From contig NZ_BNEM01000001.1 of the NCBI RefSeq assembly GCF_018327705.1, positions 3,720,001 to 3,784,000 on the forward strand: 64,000 nucleotides of DNA, in the 5' to 3' direction. Under the pieces are notes generated by a model, which had not been told where the DNA came from, searched no databases, and saw nothing but the letters and a program-made list of their open reading frames with translations. This DNA is from Catellatospora sp. TT07R-123 (GTDB lineage Bacteria > Actinomycetota > Actinomycetes > Mycobacteriales > Micromonosporaceae). The position numbers were made by a program, and so were the translations under genes. Shown here piece by piece: positions 27,018 to 36,697 of the stretch (its first letter is position 1; every line of letters starts with the position of its first letter).

Positions 27018-28700
27018 GTGGGTGCGGGAAGAGTGTTGTCGCCGAACACATTGCTCAATCGAGCAAGACGCCACCTTGTGTCACCGTCAGGTTCGGGTCG
27101 GCCGATGTCGCGACAAGAACTTGCTGAGGCTGTCAACGGATATCTTCTCATCACCCATGGGCAGCGATCAGAGCTGGACGAGACGTACATCGGCAAACTG
27201 GAACGTGGGGAGCATCGCTGGCCCAACAGCAAGTATCGCGAAGCTTTTCGATCAGTGTTGATGGTCGAAGGCGACGCTCAGCTCGGGTTCTACGTCATCC
27301 GAGCGTCAGCTACCGCCACGACGCCTGCGGGCATCGCTGCCAACAACAACGAGCCACGGCCCAGCGACCTCACCGTCTTTCCGCACCCCTTGACCTATGT
27401 ACGCTACGAGCGGGGCTGGAGCCAGCAGGACCTCGCCAATCTCATCCTTCGTAGAACCCAGGCGACATTTCACGCAGGCGACGTCAGCAAGTGGGAGAAC
27501 GGCGGCGTGTCACCCGATCACGCCACCCAGCTCGCCATAGCGGCCGAGCTTGGCGTTGACACTGGCACGGTGTCGGCGCTGGGTTGGCCGTACTGGCTAC
27601 CGGCAGGTGTACGGATCGATACGACGTTCGATTGGACCTGGGACCAGGCGCTGGCGGCGCTTGGCCGGGAAGCGGAGTCGGCCATGCTGGACAGACGAGC
27701 ATTTCTCACTCTCGGCGGAGTTGCGGTCGCTACGCTGACGGATCGATGGCTTGGCACCGACGCCCCCCGCCTCATACCAGCGATGCGCGGAGGCCGGCTC
27801 GACACAACAGTCGTTGACTGCCTTGAGCAGCGCCTGCCAACCATGCGTTCGCTGGATGCGAGCCTCGGCGGTGCCGGTGTCCGCGGGATCGTGGACTCGG
27901 AACTACGTCTAGTCACCAATCTGCTTCTCGCCAGCCGCTATGACGAACCCACCGGCCGCAGGATGGCCGCCATCGCTGCAGAACTCGGACGGCTTGCCGG
28001 CTACGCCAGTTTCGACGCCGGGTTCCACACTGCGGCTGAGCGCTATTGGATCGCTGCCCTACGCGCATCGCACGCCGCTGATGATCGCATGCTCGGCGCC
28101 AACATCCTCAAGTGCATGAGTCTGCAACGGGTAGACCTCCGCCAGACCGCTGACGCACTGTCAATCGCAAGCTCGGCACTTGCCAGCGCCCAGAATGCCC
28201 ACCCCCGCGTAGTTGCCATGCTCACCATCAGGCTTGCCCGGACGTCCGCGGCCGCAGGCGACCGGACCAGGGCTGAGCGCCTACTCGCCTCGGCGGACAC
28301 GGCTATGGGCCGAGCACCCGACCACGCTACGGCTGCACCCGCCTGGGCAGGCTATTTCGACGAAGCCGAATACTATGCGCAAGCCGCCGCGTGCTACCGG
28401 CTTGTCCATCGGCCAGCCGAAGCCGAGGCCTGGCTAGCCAAGGCGCTGGAACTCCAACCGGCATCGCGGGTCCGCGACCGCGCGACGTACCGCATCTGGC
28501 GTGCCGAAAACCTCATCGACCTTCGAAATGTCGAGCAGGCCTGCGACTTGACGAGATCCGCACTGGGCGACCTGCAGACCTCACGCTCCGCCCGCAACAC
28601 CGGGCGCATCCGTCGCCTTCGCAATCGTCTCGCTCAGTACGATGGGATCTCCGATGCCCGCACACTCGTCGAGCAGATCGACAGCATGGAGTTCATCTGA
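27018..28700 (+). CDS. Regulator with two HTH-like segments and TPR-type C-terminus
   Basis: A 560-residue protein. The N-terminus resembles an XRE domain (MSRQELAEAVNGYLLITHG, ETYIGKLERGEHRWPNSKYR), and a second appears near 125-185 (YERGWSQQDLANLILRR, VSKWENGGVSPDHATQLAIA). The rest (about 230-560) is helical repeats of the tetratricopeptide kind, with AEAWLAKALELQPASRVRD near the end. This architecture is common for actinomycete signal-responsive transcription factors. GGGAGGA lies 5 nt before the GTG. The stop overlaps the SDR gene start (TGATG), so the regulator is made together with the SDR/PLP genes and may control them. Confidence 0.83.
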   Translation: MGAGRVLSPNTLLNRARRHLVSPSGSGRPMSRQELAEAVNGYLLITHGQRSELDETYIGKLERGEHRWPNSKYREAFRSVLMVEGDAQLGFYVIRASATATTPAGIAANNNEPRPSDLTVFPHPLTYVRYERGWSQQDLANLILRRTQATFHAGDVSKWENGGVSPDHATQLAIAAELGVDTGTVSALGWPYWLPAGVRIDTTFDWTWDQALAALGREAESAMLDRRAFLTLGGVAVATLTDRWLGTDAPRLIPAMRGGRLDTTVVDCLEQRLPTMRSLDASLGGAGVRGIVDSELRLVTNLLLASRYDEPTGRRMAAIAAELGRLAGYASFDAGFHTAAERYWIAALRASHAADDRMLGANILKCMSLQRVDLRQTADALSIASSALASAQNAHPRVVAMLTIRLARTSAAAGDRTRAERLLASADTAMGRAPDHATAAPAWAGYFDEAEYYAQAAACYRLVHRPAEAEAWLAKALELQPASRVRDRATYRIWRAENLIDLRNVEQACDLTRSALGDLQTSRSARNTGRIRRLRNRLAQYDGISDARTLVEQIDSMEFI

Positions 28701-29398
28701 TGCGCAGAGTCGCCGTCGTCACCGGCGCCAATCGAGGGCTTGGGTTCGCGATCAGCGAGGCTCTCGCCACCCTGGGTCTGCACGTCGTCCTCACCGGCCG
28801 AGATGAACGAGCTGTCGTAGACGCGGCGAACAAACTGCTTGCCGCCGGACTCGACGTCAGCGCGCACCAACTCGACATCACCGACCCAGCCAGCGTCGCA
28901 CGGGCGATCGCCGACATCGGCTTCGAACACGGCAAAATGGACGTGCTCGTCAACAATGCCGCCGTCGCCATTGATCGTGCCAGGCCAGCACACTCTGCGG
29001 ACATGGAAATCGTCGCGGCGACGATGAACGCCAACCTGCTCGGCGCCTGGCGGTGTTGCATAGCGGCCATCCCGCAGATGCGCCAAGGCGGCTACGGACG
29101 CATCGTCAACGTGACCAGCCACATGAGCCTGCTGTCGACGATGAAAACGGGCAGCGCCGCGTATCGCATCTCTAAGACCGCCCTCAACGCCTTGACGTGT
29201 GTGCTCGCAGACGAGGTCGCCGGGGACAACATTCTGGTGAATGCCGCGTCACCGGGCTTGATCGCCACCCGCTTGGCGTACGGCAAAGCAGAACACGCGC
29301 CGGCAGAAGTCGTCGATACCTTCACGTGGCTGGCCACGCTGCCCGACGACGGGCCACGCGGCCAACTTTTTCACGAACGTCGACCGCTTCCTTGGTAG
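28700..29398 (+). CDS. Short-chain dehydrogenase/reductase
   Basis: A 232-residue classical SDR: NAD(P)-binding TGANRGLGFAIS at residues 8-19, NNAAV near 95, catalytic Ser in VTSHMSLLS and Tyr/Lys in YRISKTALN, then NAASPGLIATRL. The end LFHERRPLPW is like the usual end of carbonyl reductase-type SDRs. The ATG at 28700 overlaps the stop of the TPR regulator gene, which fixes the start. It is followed by the double-PLP fusion gene after 10 bp, so both probably act on the same amino-acid-derived compound. Confidence 0.92.
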   Translation: MRRVAVVTGANRGLGFAISEALATLGLHVVLTGRDERAVVDAANKLLAAGLDVSAHQLDITDPASVARAIADIGFEHGKMDVLVNNAAVAIDRARPAHSADMEIVAATMNANLLGAWRCCIAAIPQMRQGGYGRIVNVTSHMSLLSTMKTGSAAYRISKTALNALTCVLADEVAGDNILVNAASPGLIATRLAYGKAEHAPAEVVDTFTWLATLPDDGPRGQLFHERRPLPW

Positions 29399-29408
29399 AT
29401 GATCCTGC

Positions 29409-31955
29409 ATGACCCAGACCACCGGCCGACGCTCCGCGTTTGACGTAATCGCCGACCAGGTCGACACGGCCCGCACGATCATTGCCCCATATGTTGTGAA
29501 TACGCCCACCATCCGGCTGCCATGGCTGGACACCCCCGACGGAGAAGTCTGGGCCAAGCTGGAATGCTGGCAACGCAGTGGCAGCGTCAAAGCCCGCTCC
29601 GCCTTCCATGCCCTGTTGTCCCTCGACCCGGCTCAACGCTTCGTGACAGCGCCCGGCGGGAACCACGGACTCGCGATTGCCGAGGCCGCGCGTATTCTCG
29701 GCCACTCATGCGTAGCATTCGTTCCGATCAACGCCTCTGCCGTACGTACCAGACGCATCAGGGAACTCGGCGCACATGTCGAGGTCGCCGGGGCCGACGG
29801 CAACGATGCCACCAGCTACGCCGTTGCCTACGCGCAGCGACACAGCCTGCCGTTTCTTCCGTCATCCGGCGACCTACGCGCAGCAGTCGCACTCGCCACC
29901 TGCGCTGCTGAGGCATTCGAAGACGCAGGTCCTTTTGACAATCTCATTGTCCCTCTAGGCAGTGGCACGCTTCTCGCCGGCTGCGGCGAATACGCAACTG
30001 CTGCCGTCGCCGACATCCGGCTCGCCGCGGTCCACCCAGCCGTGTTCCGGCGCCCCTTCGGGCAACTCCCATTGACGAATTGCCTGGCCCAAGCGTATGC
30101 GCCCACGCTCGCTGACAGCCTCGCGGTCCTGACTCCAGACCCACACCCGCTGGCTGAGGTCTTGAACCGGCTGTCGGTCGCGCTCCACGAAGTCGACGAG
30201 CCGACCATCGCACTGGGGGTCTTCGCCCTACTACATCGGCAAAACCTGCTCGTTGAAGGCGCGGCAGCTGCGGCAGTCGGGGCGCTAATGACCCCGCCAG
30301 GGCCATCGACGTCTGGCCGGTCACTGGTCGTTCTCACCGGTAGCAACATCAACTCCTCGGACGTCGCTCGAGCGTTCACCACCGATATCCCCGATCCGAA
30401 CCTGCGTCGTCGGCTCGGCCTTCGCCGACGCACACCCGTTCTGAGCCGCCCCCCGACCCTCGCGCAACAGCTGCCCGCAACGCACGGCGACCGGTCGATG
30501 ACGGCTACACCGCCGAACCTACCGTCCGCCGGTTCACCTCCGAGGTCGCAACTCGACGCTGCGGCATCTGTTCTGACGGCGCACCGACGCTATGTGCAAG
30601 ACTCGGATCTTCGCGTAAGCCCCGTCGCCCACGAGGCGCTTGACGTCGTTCTCAGCATCGCCCAGCGCTTACGCAACCACGTCGCCAGTAATACAACCGA
30701 GCACCACGAGGACGAACTGCGCTTGCTTCACCGACTAACGGGCTTCATACATCAGTCGATGGAATGGGCTAGTCCCGCACATGACCAAAGCCAGAGAATC
30801 AACTTTTTCGATCCCGCCGCACAGATGCCCGACATCGCGAACTATGCCCGGTACGGCAACGCCGCCCTACTCGACCTCGAGCTGTGCCTCGCCGAGATGC
30901 TCGGATTCGCAAACCACGACGTCGAACTGCTGGCAACGTCGAGCGGAATGGCCGCCTACCAGCTCATCGAGTCTTACCTGCTACGGCACGTGCTACAACC
31001 GGGCGATACGGTTGCGTGCACGCCCTACATCTATTTCGAGGCTCGCGAACAGTTGACGAGCCTACCCTTCGTAAGACACGTCCAAGCTGCGAGCTTCCAC
31101 CCTTCCGACCTCGTACAGATCGTCGAGCAGAATGACGCTCGCGTTCTGTTCGTCGACCCCGTGGCCAACATAGCGGGACTCCCCTCGGTCGACCTCCGCG
31201 AGCTCGCCAGCATCACCGTTGGCAATCCGGCATGGTCAGACCGCTGGCTGGTCATCGACGGAACCATGGTCTCAGGCGGCATCGACATCTTTCGCCTGTT
31301 CCCCCCGGGCACGACCCCCCGCGCCCTCTACTACGAGAGTGCAAGTAAATACGCACAACTCGGCCTTGACCTGCAAATGGCCGGTGTTTGTGTCATACCA
31401 ACGGCCCTCTCTACTCACTTACGGCTGCAGCGCCGCAACACTGGTACCGTTCTGTATCCCGAGGCTGTCGCTCGCTTTCCCAGGGCAGATCGCGAAACGT
31501 TCCTGGACAGGATGCAGACAATGTCCGCCAACGCATCCGCATTCGCGCATTCTCTACGCCTCGTGCCATGGCTTGGTAAACGCCTCGCAGTAGGCGTTGT
31601 CGACGACTGGACGCACAACGACTGGTCGCACGGCGGCGGCGTGGTCACCCTGAAGTTCCACGAGACAGGTCTGAACAATCGCGACGTCCTGGAATCGCTG
31701 ATCGAGCGCCTGATGAAAATGGCCAGATTACGCGGCATCCCGCTGGTCAGGGGCGTGAGCTTCGGGCTCTCGACCACCCGTGTGTCTGCAACCTCGTCGA
31801 CCGCAGAGTTCCATGATCCATTCCTGCGCTTTTCCATCGGCACAGAGGCAACCGAGAAGGTGGGCGAGATGGCGGACATCTTAACCGAGACCATTGCTCA
31901 GCACCTCGATGTCTTCGCCCATCGACCATTACCCACCAACCGCGCTGCGATCTAG
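29409..31955 (+). CDS. Two-domain PLP enzyme: threonine-dehydratase-like (fold II) fused to Cys/Met-metabolism-like transferase (fold I)
   Basis: One 848-residue frame with two complete PLP domains. Residues ~15-320 are fold type II, like serine/threonine dehydratases: LECWQRSGSVKARSAFHA carries the PLP lysine, PGGNHGLAIAEAARILGH the asparagine loop, and VPLGSGTLLAG the phosphate-binding region. Residues ~380-840 are fold type I, Cys/Met gamma-lyase or gamma-synthase-like: LLATSSGMAAYQL, the aspartate in LVIDGTMVSGG, and the lysine in YYESASKYAQLGLDLQMAG. A Pro-rich linker joins them; an in-frame ATG at 30498 lies in it and could start a separate second half. I know of no common enzyme with this order. 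It probably does elimination and replacement on an amino-acid side chain in one chain. Confidence 0.88.
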   Translation: MTQTTGRRSAFDVIADQVDTARTIIAPYVVNTPTIRLPWLDTPDGEVWAKLECWQRSGSVKARSAFHALLSLDPAQRFVTAPGGNHGLAIAEAARILGHSCVAFVPINASAVRTRRIRELGAHVEVAGADGNDATSYAVAYAQRHSLPFLPSSGDLRAAVALATCAAEAFEDAGPFDNLIVPLGSGTLLAGCGEYATAAVADIRLAAVHPAVFRRPFGQLPLTNCLAQAYAPTLADSLAVLTPDPHPLAEVLNRLSVALHEVDEPTIALGVFALLHRQNLLVEGAAAAAVGALMTPPGPSTSGRSLVVLTGSNINSSDVARAFTTDIPDPNLRRRLGLRRRTPVLSRPPTLAQQLPATHGDRSMTATPPNLPSAGSPPRSQLDAAASVLTAHRRYVQDSDLRVSPVAHEALDVVLSIAQRLRNHVASNTTEHHEDELRLLHRLTGFIHQSMEWASPAHDQSQRINFFDPAAQMPDIANYARYGNAALLDLELCLAEMLGFANHDVELLATSSGMAAYQLIESYLLRHVLQPGDTVACTPYIYFEAREQLTSLPFVRHVQAASFHPSDLVQIVEQNDARVLFVDPVANIAGLPSVDLRELASITVGNPAWSDRWLVIDGTMVSGGIDIFRLFPPGTTPRALYYESASKYAQLGLDLQMAGVCVIPTALSTHLRLQRRNTGTVLYPEAVARFPRADRETFLDRMQTMSANASAFAHSLRLVPWLGKRLAVGVVDDWTHNDWSHGGGVVTLKFHETGLNNRDVLESLIERLMKMARLRGIPLVRGVSFGLSTTRVSATSSTAEFHDPFLRFSIGTEATEKVGEMADILTETIAQHLDVFAHRPLPTNRAAI

Positions 31956-32069
31956 AGTCGTCGATCACCCTTGCTGGGAAGCTCACGCGGAAGATGTATC
32001 AAGAGCCTCGCTGGACGCCCGGGCCCAATGCCGTCGACACCCAAAGTCCCCTGGCGGTTGGAGTTCGAT

Positions 32070-32345
32070 CTAGGACCATAGGGCTCCGTCGGTTAGCCGC
32101 CGATGCCACGTGTCGAGCTTGATGTTGTGGGCGGGGTTGGTGATCTGGGTGTAGCCGTCACGGTCGGCGATCCACCATGTGCCGTCATACCTGACGTACA
32201 TGCGGTGGCGTTCGTCGGCTGACATGGGTGCCGCCTGGCCGGCTGCGATGAGGTGGCGCATCTGGTCGTGGCTGAGGTGCCGCTGCGCCTGGGGCTGGCC
32301 GGTGGTGGCTGTGTTGGGCGTGGTCATCGTCGGTCGTCCCTTCAC
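32070..32345 (-). CDS. Small hypothetical protein of the conjugation operon
   Basis: Up to 91 residues, starting with GTG overlapping the stop of the DnaB-N gene (GTGA) or with the ATG at 32327. The C-terminal YVRYDGTWWIADRDGYTQIT followed by NPAHNIKLDTWH resembles the end of the DUF4913-like protein upstream (YTNIDGTWWTRADDSTTWLR then TDPAHHAHLDT). The two thus share a small module, roughly a beta-hairpin with a WW pair. It is the last gene of the type IV secretion operon. Function unknown. Confidence 0.7.
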   Translation of the reverse strand: MKGRPTMTTPNTATTGQPQAQRHLSHDQMRHLIAAGQAAPMSADERHRMYVRYDGTWWIADRDGYTQITNPAHNIKLDTWHRRLTDGALWS

Positions 32346-33325
32346 AGCTCGATGGGCCGGTCGGCGGAGGGCTGGGGCATTTGGTGGGCTTCGAGCCTCA
32401 CCTCGATGTGGGCCATCTCGACTGTGTGCCCGCGGTGGAGGGCGCGTTCGGCTGCGGCGGCTGCGCTCAGGGCGAGGGTCGCGGCGACGTGGGCTTCGAC
32501 GAGGCTGTGGCCGACTGTCACGGCGGTGCCGACTGCTACGGCGGTGGTCAGGAGGCGGCCGATGTAGGTGTAGTCGGGTTCAATTCGTGGGTCGGGTAGT
32601 TGTGGCCGGTGGTGGTGTAGGAGGTTGAGGCTGCGGTTGCGTTCGACTTCCCAGGCCAGGATGACGGGGTCGATGGGGTCGCCGTGGTAGGCGGTGGAGA
32701 TCGCGACCTCGAACGTGAGCCGTCGCTGCTCAATGGTGAACACGTCGGAGTGCAGCCAGGAAGCGACGGCCTTGGCCTGCTCGGGGTGCTGGAGGATGTC
32801 GGCGATGACCGCGTCCTCGCGGTGCAACTCCAGCGCCGCGCCGGTCGGGGCCGTTAGCTGGATGTCCTGTTCGGGGTCGATCGCGGCGGCGGGTGCGAAC
32901 GCGGCGGCGCGGGCGTCGAGTGCTGCCGCGACGCGGGCCAGGTGTGAGCGCTCCTGTGGGTCGGCGGTGGTTTCGGCGGCGGCGTGGTAGGGCAGGGCGA
33001 GGTCGGCGGTGTCGCGGTCGAACGCGGCTTGCATGACGATCTGGGCGTAGGGGCGGACGTCGGCCCCGTCGGGTGCGGCGGCCGCAAGTTGCTGTAGCCA
33101 GGTGGCGTCGACGTCGGGCCGGTCGACGACCGCGGCGACTGCGGTGGTCAGGGTGTTGGTGTCGTAGCCGGCGTATTGCAGGTCGAGGATCGCGCCGTAG
33201 ATCGCGGCGTGGGCGGGGTGGCCGAAGTCGTCCGCAGTCAGTGTGTTGGTGATGAGGTCTGCCTGGTCGCCGGTCAGGAGAGCGCCGAGGATGCCGTGTT
33301 CGGCGCGCATGATCAGGTCCGCCAT
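32342..33325 (-). CDS. DnaB N-terminal-domain-like protein (conjugation operon), copy 2
   Basis: A 327-residue helical protein without a helicase motor. Two segments look like the DnaB N-terminal domain: AEHGILGALLTGDQADLI then DDFGHPAHAAIYGAI, and later LHREDAVIADILQHPEQA then FTIEQRRLTFEVAIS. Stand-alone proteins of this kind are frequent in actinobacterial conjugation operons and may contact the relaxase or primase. GAAGGAGA precedes the ATG. It resembles the protein encoded at 35827-36696, so the operon holds two. Confidence 0.75.
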   Translation of the reverse strand: MADLIMRAEHGILGALLTGDQADLITNTLTADDFGHPAHAAIYGAILDLQYAGYDTNTLTTAVAAVVDRPDVDATWLQQLAAAAPDGADVRPYAQIVMQAAFDRDTADLALPYHAAAETTADPQERSHLARVAAALDARAAAFAPAAAIDPEQDIQLTAPTGAALELHREDAVIADILQHPEQAKAVASWLHSDVFTIEQRRLTFEVAISTAYHGDPIDPVILAWEVERNRSLNLLHHHRPQLPDPRIEPDYTYIGRLLTTAVAVGTAVTVGHSLVEAHVAATLALSAAAAAERALHRGHTVEMAHIEVRLEAHQMPQPSADRPIEL

Positions 33326-33338
33326 GGTCGGGTCTCCT

Positions 33339-34046
33339 TCAGAGGTTCAGGTTGTCGCGGGCGGCTTCGGCGGCGCGCATGCGTGCGGCGGTGGTGTCGA
33401 GGTGTGCGTGGTGGGCGGGGTCGGTGCAGCGAAGCCACGTGGTGCTGTCGTCGGCGCGGGTCCACCAGGTCCCGTCGATGTTGGTGTAGAACGGCATGCC
33501 CTTGCTGTGCACCATGGCCCGGCCGTTGGCCAGGGCGTCGGCCATCGCCGCATCGCTGATCTCCCGCGCGCCGGCGGTCGGTCCCGTGACGGTGGGCCTG
33601 CCGGGGGTGGCCGGGGGTCCCGCTTCGTGCCAGGCCTTGGCGAGTTCCGGGTGGGCGTCGGTGAGCACGGCGGCGTCGGTGTGGCCGGCGCGGCAGGACG
33701 GCGCCCAGAACGAGGCGGTGGCGGCGATGGTCTGGCGAAGTTCGCCGTGCCAGGACCGGGCGGTGTGCGCGGGTGCGTCCGGGGTGCCGTAGACGGCTTC
33801 GCGCCAGACTTTGAGGCTGCGCAGTTCCTCGACCAGTCCCGGGTGTCGCGGCCAGCACAGTGGCAGGCGTTCCTCGCGGGACAGTTCGTACAGGTCGTGG
33901 ATCCAGATGACCCAGTCGACGAGGTCGGCCCATTCGGTCTGCTGCTCGTCGGGGCTCAGGGTGTGCCACTCGCGGATGACGGGCTTGACCTCGTACCCGC
34001 CGCCCAGATGTAGGGCGGGCGCCGGGCGTGGTTCGGGTGTGCTCAT
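33339..34046 (-). CDS. DUF4913-like protein of conjugation operon
   Basis: A 235-residue protein whose ATG overlaps the stop of the coupling-protein gene (ATGA), fixing its start. WADLVDWVIWIHDLYELSR and WPRHPGLVEELRSLKVWREA are the pattern I know from DUF4913 proteins, often encoded in actinomycete conjugation loci. The C-terminus holds the IDGTWWTRADDSTTWLR module shared with the protein encoded at 32070. Soluble, no catalytic motif seen. Role in transfer unknown. Confidence 0.72.
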   Translation of the reverse strand: MSTPEPRPAPALHLGGGYEVKPVIREWHTLSPDEQQTEWADLVDWVIWIHDLYELSREERLPLCWPRHPGLVEELRSLKVWREAVYGTPDAPAHTARSWHGELRQTIAATASFWAPSCRAGHTDAAVLTDAHPELAKAWHEAGPPATPGRPTVTGPTAGAREISDAAMADALANGRAMVHSKGMPFYTNIDGTWWTRADDSTTWLRCTDPAHHAHLDTTAARMRAAEAARDNLNL

Positions 34047-35830
34047 GTGGCGGCTCCGGTGGTGTGGCCCATCAGGGTGCGGGCTTCGGCGGTGGCGCGG
34101 GTGTAGTCCTTGGCGTGGGCGCTTTCGTAGTGGCGCACCATGCGGGTCTTGACGGCCGGGGTCGTGGCGTGGATGACCAGCGCTTGACGGTCCTGCTCGT
34201 CGAGGGTGCGGATCGCTTCGGGCGACATCGTCTTGCGATCGACGACCGTGGCCTGGGTGGTCACGCCTTGCGGGTTGCGCTGCGGCACGAGCAGGGTTTC
34301 GCGGTAGGTGCCGGCGAGTTGGGAGAAGTCGTCGAGGTCGTCGCCGGCCAGACCACCGAGAGCGATCTTGATGGTGGCGTTGGCCCACAGCATCCGCCGG
34401 CCGACGGCCCGCCAGCGCCGCTCTGCGGCGGCAAGGTTCTGCAGCACGCCGACGATGAAGACGCCGAAGCCTGCTGCGTACGACATCTGGTCGGGCAGGT
34501 CGGGCAGGGGAACGACGTTGGTGACCTCGTCGAGGATCATTCCCAGGGGCGGGTCGAGGCGGCCGTTGGGTGAGCGTTGCGCGAGGCGTTTGGCGGTGAT
34601 GGTGATCTCGTTGACGAACGTGGTGACCAGCGGCGCGAGTGCGGCGGCCTGGCTCTCGTCGACGAGCAGATAGATCGTGTCGGTGCCACCGCGCAGGAAC
34701 GCCTCGATGTCGAACGAACGACTGACAGGTCCGCAGAACACAGCGGTGGCCGCTTCGCCGAACAGGCAGCTGGTGCCGGTCTGCACGGTGGTCCACAGGT
34801 TCGAACGCGTGGTGGTGGGCTGGCGGTAGAAGCTGTCGAGCATACGAAGCACGCCGTCGCGGGCACCGTGGGCGCCGCGCAGGAGTTTGACGGGTTCGTC
34901 GTTGGTGTCGTCGGTGGACCACATGAGGACGTCGGTCATGGTGCGGCCGGTCAGCGCGGCGGTGTGCAGCCATGCCGCCATCAGGTTGGTGGCGGTCAGG
35001 CCGAAGAACCCGGAGTTGGACGCGTCGGCGGACTCCTGCTTACCGACGGCGATCATCACGTCGGCGCGTTTGCGGGCTGTGTCGTAGCTTTCGCAGCCGG
35101 CAATCGGGGTCCACTGGATGCGATGGGGCCAGGTCAGGTCCCCGGTCAGTTCCATCACATACGCGGTGCCCGACCGCAGCGTGGCGGTGGCCTCTAGGAC
35201 GTCGTGGCGTACCGACGTCACGACCGCGGCGCCGGGGAACCCGCGCAGCCACGGGATGATCACCTGGGAGGTCTTGCCCTGCCGTGGCGCGGCCACCAGC
35301 AGCACCGAGGACTCCAGGCTCGCGTACAGCGGCATCGACCCTGCCGTGCCGAGCTCCACAGCCACATCGGCCAGCTGCGGCTTGCCGACCAGACCCGGCC
35401 GCAAGCGAGCCGCCTTGCCGAGCACCGCGCGCGCGGACAGGGTCTTGTCGAGCTGGCGCGGGGAGGCCATGCCGCGCCGCTGCACACCCCTGCCCCACCG
35501 GCGCCAGAGCGCCACGGCAAGGCCCCCGATGGCAGCCAGGACCAAAGCCATGACGAGGTACACCCCGGCCGGCCCGGGTAGCTGGTCGCGTGCGGCTAGC
35601 GGCCAGGCCTGGCGCGGGTCGTCCAGATGTTGCGGCAGGGCCAGGGCGATGGTGAACGCGTCACCTGGCGACGCGGCGGGCCAGGTGAACGTGAACAGCA
35701 GCCCGGCCAGTTGCCCGGACAGCCACGTGCCGACGCCGGCGAACCCGGCGGTGGCGATCAGGGTGAGGATTGCCGTGTCCGAGCCGCTGCTGGTGATGCC
35801 GCCGCCGACGCGGGTGGTGTTGGTGCTCAC
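34043..35830 (-). CDS. VirD4/TraG-type type IV coupling protein
   Basis: A 595-residue ATPase. The GTG at 35830 overlaps the stop of the upstream gene. Two N-terminal hydrophobic segments (about 20-45 and 85-110) anchor it in the membrane. Walker A is LLVAAPRQGKTSQVIIPWL near residue 190, Walker B LGMILDEVTNVVPLP near 425, with TIYLLVDESQAAALAPLV before it. Coupling proteins dock the relaxase-DNA complex to the secretion channel and pump DNA. It matches TraG/TraM-recognition-domain proteins of actinobacterial elements. The relaxase at the left edge of the window is its likely client. Confidence 0.93.
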   Translation of the reverse strand: MSTNTTRVGGGITSSGSDTAILTLIATAGFAGVGTWLSGQLAGLLFTFTWPAASPGDAFTIALALPQHLDDPRQAWPLAARDQLPGPAGVYLVMALVLAAIGGLAVALWRRWGRGVQRRGMASPRQLDKTLSARAVLGKAARLRPGLVGKPQLADVAVELGTAGSMPLYASLESSVLLVAAPRQGKTSQVIIPWLRGFPGAAVVTSVRHDVLEATATLRSGTAYVMELTGDLTWPHRIQWTPIAGCESYDTARKRADVMIAVGKQESADASNSGFFGLTATNLMAAWLHTAALTGRTMTDVLMWSTDDTNDEPVKLLRGAHGARDGVLRMLDSFYRQPTTTRSNLWTTVQTGTSCLFGEAATAVFCGPVSRSFDIEAFLRGGTDTIYLLVDESQAAALAPLVTTFVNEITITAKRLAQRSPNGRLDPPLGMILDEVTNVVPLPDLPDQMSYAAGFGVFIVGVLQNLAAAERRWRAVGRRMLWANATIKIALGGLAGDDLDDFSQLAGTYRETLLVPQRNPQGVTTQATVVDRKTMSPEAIRTLDEQDRQALVIHATTPAVKTRMVRHYESAHAKDYTRATAEARTLMGHTTGAAT

Positions 35831-36696
35831 CGTGCCGCGCCAGCCAAACCGTCGCCGTCGGGGAACAGGGTTCCCGCAGCGGTGACGCAGTCGACCACGC
35901 CGACCCGAGTCGCGTATAGCCGGGTCAGCCGCCCGTCGAGCGCGACGATGTCGTCCAGGTTCGTGTCGACTTCCCCGCGGACGTGTAAGCGCAGGACCAC
36001 TTCGGTGACCTGGTCTGATGTCGGCCGGCGGGGTGGGGCGGGCAGCTCGCCGTGGGTGAGGGCGTGGTAGACCGTGCGGTGCAGCGGATCGATGAAAGCC
36101 GCCTCGGGCAGGTTCGCGATCACCCAACCCGCCTGCGGCGTGCGCAAGAGTCCAGCCAGCACGGTGTGCTCTGCTGCGGCATGGTGCTCGTTGTCGCCTA
36201 CGGGGTTGTAGCCGTAGTGGTGTTCCAGCCAGCGCTCCTGCATGCGCGAGCCGTCCTCGCTGGGCTGGATGTGCTCGGCGCGGTGTAGGGCCAAGCCGAG
36301 ACGGGCGTAGGCGGCCATCGCCTGCGCGTGGCTGCGCATGACGCCGATGACCTTCAGCTCGTTCTCGATGGCGCTCGCGCTGCCGTACCAGGCGACCTGC
36401 GCATACGCCGCCGCCCGCGTCTCGGGCGTGGCGGCGCGGGCGTCATCGGCTAGACGCAGCAGCAGTGCCGCGGTGACGCCTGCCGTCGTGTGCCGGCGTG
36501 CGCCTACCGCCGCGATCTTCGTGGTGTCCCACCCGGGCTGCGCCGCGCCGATGTGCAACAGGTCGGCATACAGTCCGCCGGTGAACGGGAACTCGAAGTC
36601 GTCTGCCTGCAGATAGGCGGCGTTCGCGGGTTCGTTGACGCCGGCCAGGATCGTGCCGATCACGAGGTGCTCGAACCGGGCGCGTATCCAGTCCAC
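35827..36696 (-). CDS. DnaB N-terminal-domain-like protein (conjugation operon), copy 1
   Basis: A 289-residue protein with two DnaB-N-like segments: FEHLVIGTILAGVNEPAN followed by DDFEFPFTGGLYADLL, and AEHTVLAGLLRTPQAGWVI followed by FIDPLHRTVYHALTHG. No motor domain. It starts with GTG one base after the VirB4 stop and overlaps the coupling-protein start, so it is tightly coupled to both. Related to the protein encoded at 32342-33325. Confidence 0.75.
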   Translation of the reverse strand: MDWIRARFEHLVIGTILAGVNEPANAAYLQADDFEFPFTGGLYADLLHIGAAQPGWDTTKIAAVGARRHTTAGVTAALLLRLADDARAATPETRAAAYAQVAWYGSASAIENELKVIGVMRSHAQAMAAYARLGLALHRAEHIQPSEDGSRMQERWLEHHYGYNPVGDNEHHAAAEHTVLAGLLRTPQAGWVIANLPEAAFIDPLHRTVYHALTHGELPAPPRRPTSDQVTEVVLRLHVRGEVDTNLDDIVALDGRLTRLYATRVGVVDCVTAAGTLFPDGDGLAGAAR

Positions 36697-36697
36697 G

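Noticed and set aside
33339-34973. 544-codon minus frame ending in the DUF4913-like protein
   Set aside because: The part before 34046 overlaps the coupling-protein gene in another frame and is Arg/His-rich; the ATG at 34046 overlaps the coupling-protein stop.
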